Below are positions 16,711 through 22,508 of a stretch of 24,675 nucleotides of DNA, one piece after another (positions within the stretch are counted from its first letter, which is position 1; the number at the start of each line of letters is the position of its first letter). The stretch is from UBA3839 sp963627995. GTDB taxonomy: Bacteria; Bacteroidota; Bacteroidia; Bacteroidales; Bacteroidaceae. The stretch covers positions 1 through 24,675 of the forward strand of contig CAVGCV010000026.1 in assembly GCA_963627995.1 (NCBI GenBank), in the 5' to 3' direction. The translations under genes were made by a program, and so were the position numbers. Below the pieces are notes generated by a model that saw nothing but the letters and a program-made list of their open reading frames with translations, searched no databases and was not told where the DNA came from.

Positions 16711-19635
16711 TTATTTACGGCGTTTTACGTTCTTCTCATCGATGATTTTGCGCGGAATGTAGTGGAACTGGTTCTCGGCGTCGGGCTTCGAGGGGTTGTA
16801 GTCGTAGTACAGCGGCCTGTCGATGGCATGCACCACTACGCTCGACGAGTTCACAATGGCATTCGCGGAGGTGGGCTGGCTCGTTCCCGTCGTGGAGTTC
16901 GCGCCCAGCCAGTACTCGCGCCCCATCAGGTTGTAGAGGTTCGTGGTCTTGACGACGTGCGCCTCGTTGCCCATGACGTCCTCGATGGTGATGCCGCCGG
17001 CGCCGACGCTCTTCACGCGGATGCGGTAGGGGCTGCGCGCCGTGCACTGCCAGTAGTAGGTGTCGGGCAGGGTGCCGGTGATGACCTTGCCGTTGGCGTC
17101 GACAGGGATGCGCTGGCCGTTCTCGTCATACTCGTACTGGAGGTTCGACTTGGTGGTCTCGTAGTTGCCCGCCGTGAAGCCCTCGTCCATGTAGATGGAG
17201 TTGTTCTGCACGTGGTACTTGATGAAGTCGCGCCATATTTCGGTGATGTGCGAGGCGGAGTCGGTGTTCTCGTCGAGGTGAGCCTCGTCGTACGCCAGGG
17301 CGGCATTGTATTCCTCCATCGTGGGGAGGCCCGCCTTGTACGCCGCCTGCATGGCCTCGTTCGTGGGCGCATAGACGGTGTAGTGGTAGGCGTTGAGGAG
17401 CGAATAGACGCGCGCCTTGTTGTCCACGGTCGCCAGCGTCACGAGGTTTCCGCGCAGGCTGAGGTCCTGGTTGCGCGAGGCCGCCACGAAGTTGTCGGTG
17501 GTGCTTTCGATGGACGTCTCGGAAATCGCGCCCGACGCGGCGAGCAGTTCGTAGAACTCGCTCAGCTCGGGGCGCTCGGCCACGATGTCGGACGTCGCCT
17601 TGCGCGTGCCCATCAGCGGGCCGTCCACCACGTAGGCGTAGCCGTTCTCCATCTTGTACACCTGGTTCACCGTCAGGGGCTGGTTGCGCTCCACCTGCCA
17701 CGAGCCGCTCACGCGCATGGCGCCCGGCGTGTTGATCGTGCCATCCACATACACGTAGTTCTTGCCCTTCGTGACGTAGTAGTGCTTGCCCTCCTGGATG
17801 GGCTCGGTAACGATGATGTTGTCGAGCAGGTCGCGCATGCGGTTGGCAATCTGGTCGTTGGTCACGCCGCCCTCGACGGGCTTGCCGGAGTTGAGCTGCT
17901 CGCCCTTGGTCCATGTGCCGTCGTCGTTGAGGATGCACTCGTAGACGTTGGCGTAGATGCGCTGCTCGGGAGCGGTCTTCTTCTCGTCGTAGTGGAACTC
18001 CCACAGCCGGGTCTTGCCCTCGCCCAGCGCGTACGACACGGGGTCCACATAGGTGAGCATGCCCTGGTTGGTGGGGATGAAGAAGCTGTAGGTGCTCACC
18101 ATGGAGTTGAGGTAGGCGTCGTACTGGAGCGATTTGTCGTTCTGCAGCTCGCCGATGGCGTTGTTGATGATGTTCAGGTTCTCGGTATCGACCACCGTCG
18201 GGAAAAGCACCGACGAGTAGGAGGCGGGGGCGAACACCTTGTTGGTGACGTAAATCGCGCCGTTGCAGGCGAGCTTCACGTTGTCGACGTAGTCGGTCGT
18301 CACGCCCATCGACACCTGCGCCTCGTTCTTGATGCCGTTGAAGTTGTTGCTCGGGAGGGCGGCGGTCATCGACTCAATCATGCTCACGTTGAGGAGCTTG
18401 GACAGCACGGACGTGGGCGTGTTCTCCACCGTTCCGTAGAAGGCCTTGAGCACCGCCCCGTCGCCGTTGTTCCACCACTCGTTGAAAGCCTCGTCCGTGG
18501 GCACCACCATCACGGCCATGTCCTCCATCTCGGGGTGGTTGGTCTTGGCCGTCACCTCGGCGTTGAAGGTGTTCCATCCCGGGTCGTAGTTCAGCAGCGC
18601 GTCGAAGCCCAGCCCGTCCTTGTCGGCGGTGAAGCCGAGGCGGCGGCTCTGCGTGTTGCCCGACCCGGCCGTGCGGTAGGAATAGTAGCGCTTGATGAAG
18701 AGCGTGTCGATGTCCTTGCCGTAGATGCGGTTGTAGTCGGTGCGGTAGCTGGCCAGCGAGTCGTTGGCGTTGGGGGTGATGGCCTTCAGCGCGGAGAAGC
18801 GCTCGAGGATGCCGCTGTAGATGGAGAGCTCGGGGGACTTGCGGATGGTCTCGGCCATGTTGTCGAGCGGCGTGATCACTTCGCTCACCTCGTGGACGAA
18901 CCCGTTCTTGCAGAACTGCGAGGAAAGCACCCGGGAGTGGTTCACGTAGGTCTCGTCGGCCTGGCGCGTGCCCGAGGCGTTGTTGTACAGGAAGTCCACG
19001 TCGGAGCTCAGCAGCTTGTGGCTTTCGAGGAACTTCGGCGTGAAGTGGATGAGCGGGCTGGCCGTTGCATCCTTGAAGAGGACGATCTCGCTATGGTTGT
19101 CCTTCAGCGACGTCCAGCGCGGGTTGTCCTGCGGAATCTCTTCGGAGGTCGTGCTGAGCACCTCCACCGAGTCGAACAGGGAGAGCGACGACGGGCGCCG
19201 GCACACCTCGCCGCGCACGGGGCCGTCGCCCGTGGAGAGCATGCTGGCGGAATAGGGGTTGTCCACCATGGCCGCGTGGAGCAGCATCTTCTTCTGCGCC
19301 ATCGACAGCTCGGAGTAGCTGCTCACGCCCCAGCCGTTCTGCTGGAAGAATTTCGCGAAGGCATCGTCGTTGGCGATGAACAAGGTCTTGCTACCTGTGC
19401 GCGAGAGCGTGGTTTTCGTGCTCTCCGTCGCCTCCAGGTCGTCGATCAGCTGAAGGAAAGTCCTGAAGTTCCCCTTGTCGGACATGTAGCCGTAGATGGT
19501 GTTCAGCCCTGACGGCTGCTCACTCTCGAGGTCGTACGTGTCGGAGCAAGAGAAAGCGGCAAGACCCGCCAAACATACGACACCCCCTGCCAGAAGGTGC
19601 CGGCATAGTTGTTTCCTCTTCAAGTTGTACAACAT
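16711..19635 (-). CDS. Large fasciclin lipoprotein with four FAS1 domains, first gene of the operon
   Basis: 974 aa from the ATG at 19635. I prefer this start to an ATG 40 codons upstream because it directly precedes a lipoprotein signal (basic n-region, hydrophobic core, lipobox AAFSC with Cys30), whereas the upstream extension is Arg/Lys-rich and crosses a repeat. Four FAS1 units can be read from paired motifs: about 52-258 ('LFIANDDAFAKFF', 'NGFVHEVSEVITP'), 260-468 ('MVVPTDEAFNEWW', 'CNGAIYVTNKVF'), 473-672 ('SFFIPTNQGML', 'NGYAYVVDGPL') and 682-945 ('YTVYAPTNEAMQA', 'VVVHAIDRPLYY'). The tail is basic (VKRRK). The acidic stretch after Cys is modest (SDTYDLESE). It is probably a surface adhesin or ligand-capturing accessory of the SusCD pair that follows after 8 nt. 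No enzyme motif is visible. Confidence 0.88.
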   Translation of the reverse strand: MLYNLKRKQLCRHLLAGGVVCLAGLAAFSCSDTYDLESEQPSGLNTIYGYMSDKGNFRTFLQLIDDLEATESTKTTLSRTGSKTLFIANDDAFAKFFQQNGWGVSSYSELSMAQKKMLLHAAMVDNPYSASMLSTGDGPVRGEVCRRPSSLSLFDSVEVLSTTSEEIPQDNPRWTSLKDNHSEIVLFKDATASPLIHFTPKFLESHKLLSSDVDFLYNNASGTRQADETYVNHSRVLSSQFCKNGFVHEVSEVITPLDNMAETIRKSPELSIYSGILERFSALKAITPNANDSLASYRTDYNRIYGKDIDTLFIKRYYSYRTAGSGNTQSRRLGFTADKDGLGFDALLNYDPGWNTFNAEVTAKTNHPEMEDMAVMVVPTDEAFNEWWNNGDGAVLKAFYGTVENTPTSVLSKLLNVSMIESMTAALPSNNFNGIKNEAQVSMGVTTDYVDNVKLACNGAIYVTNKVFAPASYSSVLFPTVVDTENLNIINNAIGELQNDKSLQYDAYLNSMVSTYSFFIPTNQGMLTYVDPVSYALGEGKTRLWEFHYDEKKTAPEQRIYANVYECILNDDGTWTKGEQLNSGKPVEGGVTNDQIANRMRDLLDNIIVTEPIQEGKHYYVTKGKNYVYVDGTINTPGAMRVSGSWQVERNQPLTVNQVYKMENGYAYVVDGPLMGTRKATSDIVAERPELSEFYELLAASGAISETSIESTTDNFVAASRNQDLSLRGNLVTLATVDNKARVYSLLNAYHYTVYAPTNEAMQAAYKAGLPTMEEYNAALAYDEAHLDENTDSASHITEIWRDFIKYHVQNNSIYMDEGFTAGNYETTKSNLQYEYDENGQRIPVDANGKVITGTLPDTYYWQCTARSPYRIRVKSVGAGGITIEDVMGNEAHVVKTTNLYNLMGREYWLGANSTTGTSQPTSANAIVNSSSVVVHAIDRPLYYDYNPSKPDAENQFHYIPRKIIDEKNVKRRK

Positions 19636-19665
19636 AATATTAGAATAGAGTTTTATAAATGTTTT

Positions 19666-19711
19666 TGTTAGTCTCAGGATTCTTCCAGTGTTGGCCTCAG
19701 GACTCTTCCAG
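19666..19711 (-). repeat. Tandem 23-bp direct repeat in the operon leader
   Basis: Two adjacent 23-bp units (19689-19711 and 19666-19688) match at 20 of 23 positions; each minus-strand copy begins CTGGAAGA and ends AACA. They lie in the untranslated leader 31 nt before the start codon of the four-domain FAS1 gene, and could be a regulatory site or a simple duplication. Confidence 0.7.
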
Positions 19712-19819
19712 GCCCTCTTCCCGCGTTTTCCACGGTTCTCCGCTCCGGCCGCCAACGCTTTGTTTGATAGTTAGGAACGGTGTCCGTTGGCAGCGGCGCG
19801 CATCGCTGTACAGATTGTG

Positions 19820-19851
19820 CAAAGGAACAATTTTTTGTTTAGCGCAACAAA
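19820..19851 (-). promoter_or_regulatory. Promoter of the FAS1-SusCD operon
   Basis: On the minus strand, TTTG (19851-19848), a 20-bp spacer and TTCCTTTG (19827-19820) match the Bacteroidetes -33/-7 layout, with one deviation from TAnnTTTG. A run of A/T (19855-19868) lies just upstream. Predicted transcription starts near 19813, leaving a leader of about 180 nt before the ATG at 19635. No promoter of similar quality was noticed in the small gaps inside the operon. Confidence 0.6.
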
Positions 19852-19919
19852 TCTTAAAATAAAAAAAACCAATGCACATCCGTTTTTTAACAATAAGCGC
19901 CGCCGAGGCGGCCGCACGG

Positions 19920-19949
19920 AAAAAGGCGCGCCGGACGAAAGCGTCCGGC
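19920..19949 (-). terminator. Probable terminator of the CotH-GH43 operon
   Basis: A perfect 8-bp stem (19930-19937 with 19942-19949) has a 4-nt loop. On the minus strand it is followed by GCGCC and then TTTTT (complement of A19920-A19924). It is flanked by further arms GCACGGA (19914-19920) and TCCGTGC (19952-19958). The 5-nt gap before the T-run is a little long for an intrinsic terminator. Confidence 0.55.
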
Positions 19950-19964
19950 CGTCCGTGCGCCACA

Positions 19965-20013
19965 CAGGGGCGGCCGCCGCTGCCCCGTCGGGAGACTGCG
20001 CCGGCCGCCCCTG
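19965..20013. repeat. 12-bp perfect inverted repeat downstream of GH43
   Basis: CAGGGGCGGCCG (19965-19976) and CGGCCGCCCCTG (20002-20013) are exact reverse complements separated by 25 nt. The element sits between the GH43 stop and the terminator hairpin and could protect the mRNA 3' end or be part of a palindromic repeat element. Confidence 0.6.
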
Positions 20014-20022
20014 CTGCATGAC

Positions 20023-20054
20023 GGCGAATGTGGCGGACGGGGAAAGGGCACGCC
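20023..20054 (+). repeat. Copy B of a two-part intergenic motif
   Basis: GGCGAATGTGG (20023-20033), 13 bases, then GGCACGCC (20047-20054). It has the same blocks and order as at 2025-2055. Its right end lies one base from the GH43 stop codon (20056-20058). Confidence 0.45.
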
Positions 20055-20055
20055 C

Positions 20056-21948
20056 CTACTCCGCCGTCTTCTTTGCCCAGAAAGTGGACGTGGCGGAGGG
20101 ATAGCCCGCCATGACGATGGTGGAGCGGCGCGGCGAGCCCTCCCAGTCGAGCTCGCGCGCCACGTTCAGCCTGTAGCTGCTCTTGCCCGTGGGCGTCACG
20201 GTCAGGGTGTTCGTCCCCGCGTCGAGCGACGCGCTGCCCTCTATCGCCCCCGAGAGGATGAGCCGGCCGGACAAGGACGACAGCTTCATGGCAAGCGGCT
20301 GCGGGGTCTTCTGCTTGCCGTAGCTGTAGGAGAGGTCGATGAGCTCCCACGTGCCCGCCAGGTCGGCGGCGGCGATGGGCGCGTCCTCCACCCCGGCATA
20401 GCGCTCGGGCGAGACCACCGGCCAGCCGTCGGCCGTCCAGTAGATGCGGCGCACGTGCCCCATCATGATGGCGTTGGGCGCCCACTCGGGGTTGGCGGAG
20501 TAGTCGGTGGGCTTGCGCCCCTGGCTGCAGAAGAACCAGTTGCCCTGCCCGTCGTCCCACACGGCGCAGTGGCTGATGCCCACCCACCCGTCGTGCTCGA
20601 GCGCGCTGCCGAACTGGTAGGGGTGGGTGACGACGGGGAACGCGTCGCCGCCGGCGGTGGTGACGTTCGTGCCGTTCTTGCCGTAATAGGGGCCGTCGAT
20701 GCTGCGCGAGCGGACCACGCGCGTGTTATAGGGCACGTCAAGCGCGTCGTAGGCGAGGAACAGGTAGTAGTAGCCCGTGGCGGGGTTGTAGACCACCTCC
20801 GGACCCTCCGAGCCCTGCCAGCGGCTCGACTTGCTGCGCGTGGCGACGAGCTTCCCGTAGGTCGTGGACTGTCCCGTGCCGATGTCCCAGGGGTTGCCAA
20901 GGGGCGCGAGGGGCTTGCCCGTGGCGGGGTCGAGCCGGATGGCGGCGATGCCCGAGTGCCACGAGCCGTAGACGAGCCAGTGCTCGCCCTCGGGCGTGAT
21001 GATGAAGGAGGGGTCGATGGCGTTGAAGCGGCAGTAGGCGTTGTAGTCGCCCGTGCTGCTGCGCGCGTAGGCGTCCTTGCCCTTGTCGGAGGCGGAGCAG
21101 AGCACGCCGCCCTTGTCCGTCCACTGGCCCGAGGCGGGGTCGTCGGTCTCGGCCAGCCCGATCCATGCCGACTCGTTCCAGCTCCCGTCGAAGTCGGCGC
21201 TGCCGGTCTTGATGCCGTTGCCCACGACGACGCTGTAGTACATGCGGTAGAGGCGGTCGTTCACCCGGCGCATGGTGGGCGCCCAGTAGCCCAGCCCCGA
21301 CAGCTCGGCAATGGGCGCCACCCCCCGCCGCACGCGGACGGCGTTGATGGAGTCGAGCAGCCACGTGGGTGCCTGCTCGGGCAGCACGCAGGAGTTGTTG
21401 GCCGGGCTGGCCGGCTCCCAGTTGACCAGGTCCTTGGAGCGGCGGACATAGAAGTGCCCTTTGCCCGACTGGGGGTTGCCGAAGCCCGCGTCGGTCTGCG
21501 ACATGTAGTAGTAGCCGTCGGCAGCCTTCATGACCGTCGGGTCGTGCACGTTGGCGAGCTGCCACTGCGCGCGGCTGCTCCAGCTGGAGAGGGTTCGGTA
21601 GTCGTCGGAGTAGGTGGGGTAGAACTTGCCGTAGTTCTGGTCCTGGTAGGCCAGGTGCGCCCGCATCAGCGAGTCGGGGGCGTAGAAGGTGATGCTGTCG
21701 ACGGCCGAGACGAGGTAGCCGTGCCGCTGCCCGTCGGTCATGTCGAAGCGCAGCGTGTCGTAGCGGCCGACGAGGGCGGCGGCCGACGCGCTGCGGTGGG
21801 CGATGGCGATTTGGGAGAGGTGGGCGTTGCTGAACACCGTGGTCTTGTGCAGCTTCTCCTGGTGGAGATAGACCTTCTCGGGGAGGGACTGCGCCGGCGC
21901 AAGCAGCGGGAGCGCGGCGGCAGCGAGGGGCAGGAAGATTCGTTTCAT
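20056..21948 (-). CDS. Secreted GH43 glycoside hydrolase, likely endo-1,5-alpha-L-arabinanase type
   Basis: 630 aa. It is predicted to hydrolyse alpha-1,5-linked arabinan or related arabinose polymers outside the cytoplasm. The signal peptide ends near LAPAQ (about residue 20), with no lipobox. Residues 55-90 are a short module ending 'SAVDSITFYAP'. The five-bladed GH43 propeller spans about 133-520. The catalytic base is Asp136 ('VHDPTV'), the pKa-modulating Asp is Asp312 ('AIDPS'), and the general acid is most likely Glu381 ('GSEGPEV'). His460 ('ISHCAV') matches the metal-coordinating His of arabinanases. 'WLVYGSWHSGI' and 'HVRRIYWTADGWPVVSPERYAG' are typical of the endo-arabinanase subfamilies. 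Residues about 528-630 form the C-terminal beta domain usual in these enzymes. It starts 10 nt after the upstream small gene. Exact linkage specificity is an inference. Confidence 0.92.
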   Translation of the reverse strand: MKRIFLPLAAAALPLLAPAQSLPEKVYLHQEKLHKTTVFSNAHLSQIAIAHRSASAAALVGRYDTLRFDMTDGQRHGYLVSAVDSITFYAPDSLMRAHLAYQDQNYGKFYPTYSDDYRTLSSWSSRAQWQLANVHDPTVMKAADGYYYMSQTDAGFGNPQSGKGHFYVRRSKDLVNWEPASPANNSCVLPEQAPTWLLDSINAVRVRRGVAPIAELSGLGYWAPTMRRVNDRLYRMYYSVVVGNGIKTGSADFDGSWNESAWIGLAETDDPASGQWTDKGGVLCSASDKGKDAYARSSTGDYNAYCRFNAIDPSFIITPEGEHWLVYGSWHSGIAAIRLDPATGKPLAPLGNPWDIGTGQSTTYGKLVATRSKSSRWQGSEGPEVVYNPATGYYYLFLAYDALDVPYNTRVVRSRSIDGPYYGKNGTNVTTAGGDAFPVVTHPYQFGSALEHDGWVGISHCAVWDDGQGNWFFCSQGRKPTDYSANPEWAPNAIMMGHVRRIYWTADGWPVVSPERYAGVEDAPIAAADLAGTWELIDLSYSYGKQKTPQPLAMKLSSLSGRLILSGAIEGSASLDAGTNTLTVTPTGKSSYRLNVARELDWEGSPRRSTIVMAGYPSATSTFWAKKTAE

Positions 21949-21958
21949 GGGGTCGCGC

Positions 21959-22462
21959 CTATTTGACGAGGATTTTCATGGACTGCCCGCCAAGGCGGGC
22001 GATGTACGTGCCGGCGGCGAGGTGTCCGACGGGGTACGCCTCCCCCTCTCCCACCGGGCGCGCCTCCACGAGGCGGCCGTCGGGACGGAAGAGGGCGAGC
22101 TGCCCCGCGCGGCGCGCCCGCAGGTGCCCGCCGTCGAACGCGAGGGACGGAGCGCCCGCCCCGTCGGCCGCGGGCGCGGCGATGCCGACGGCCGTGCGCT
22201 CGAAGCGGATGGCGGCGTAGCGGGCGAGGTCATAGACGGAGGACGTGCCGTCGGCGCGCAGCGCCGTCATGCGGTTGACGTAGGTGCGCGTCTCGCTGTC
22301 GCGCGTCTGCGCGAAGCTCAGGCTCCGCAGGCTGGCGTAGTCCAGCGACGTGTGGCCGCCGTCCGTGCCGAAGAGGTAGAGGTCGAAGTCGTCGGCGCGC
22401 GACGTGGGGGTGGCGAGGCTCGACGCTGTCGCCAGCAGGAGGATGGGCAGGGTGCGCTTCAT
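21959..22462 (-). CDS. Small secreted protein with a T9SS-like C-terminal sorting domain
   Basis: 167 aa from the ATG at 22462. A longer frame opens at 22558 inside the CotH gene, but the Met at 22462 begins a signal peptide (MKRTLPILLLATASSLA). Residues about 27-95 hold two short units ending in '.SLSFAQ' and 'YAAIRFER', each with a 'DG' turn. They resemble a module common in secreted Bacteroidetes proteins and also found in the two neighbouring gene products. Residues about 105-167 match the type A T9SS sorting pattern: 'LALFRPDGRLVEA', then 'HLAAGTYIARLGG' and a final 'KILVK'. Almost no cargo lies between signal and sorting domain, so its role is unclear; it may be a surface-attached accessory or a remnant. 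It lies 46 nt after CotH and 10 nt before GH43. Confidence 0.8.
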   Translation of the reverse strand: MKRTLPILLLATASSLATPTSRADDFDLYLFGTDGGHTSLDYASLRSLSFAQTRDSETRTYVNRMTALRADGTSSVYDLARYAAIRFERTAVGIAAPAADGAGAPSLAFDGGHLRARRAGQLALFRPDGRLVEARPVGEGEAYPVGHLAAGTYIARLGGQSMKILVK

Positions 22463-22508
22463 GGGCTTGTCTGTTGTTTCGGTTCTTGCCATTCGGGGGG
22501 GGGCGGTT

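Larger units (their letters stand above)
19636..20055 (-). other. 420-nt intergenic region with terminator, promoter and long leader
   Basis: Read on the minus strand from the GH43 stop, it holds a two-part repeat motif, a 12-bp inverted repeat, a GC-rich hairpin with a T-tract, a small 6-bp hairpin (19899-19912), an A/T tract (19855-19868), a promoter at 19820-19851 and a leader of about 180 nt with a tandem 23-bp repeat just before the first FAS1 gene. I see no convincing coding sequence. The composition changes abruptly from very GC-rich (19895-20055) to A/T-rich (19830-19895). Confidence 0.7.

Noticed and set aside
16762..19512. Plus-strand open frame of 916 codons antisense to the FAS1 gene, with similar long frames opposite the SusC, SusD and CotH genes
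   Set aside because: The translations are Val/Arg/His-rich with no domain motifs and mirror the codon bias of the true minus-strand genes.
2122..19635. Calling the operon a classical polysaccharide utilisation locus with a named substrate
   Set aside because: No glycoside hydrolase, lyase, esterase, hybrid two-component system or anti-sigma factor lies in the operon, and the GH43 is in a separate transcription unit with its own promoter and terminator. Assigning arabinan as the substrate would be guesswork.
19636..19755. A 40-residue N-terminal extension of the four-domain FAS1 protein
   Set aside because: It would bury the lipoprotein signal behind a basic stretch and includes the tandem 23-bp repeat; the ATG at 19635 gives a normal lipoprotein start.
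19787..20104. Plus-strand 105-codon frame in the GH43-FAS1 intergenic region
   Set aside because: It crosses the promoter, terminator and stacked repeats and runs into the end of GH43; no motif or plausible start signal was seen.
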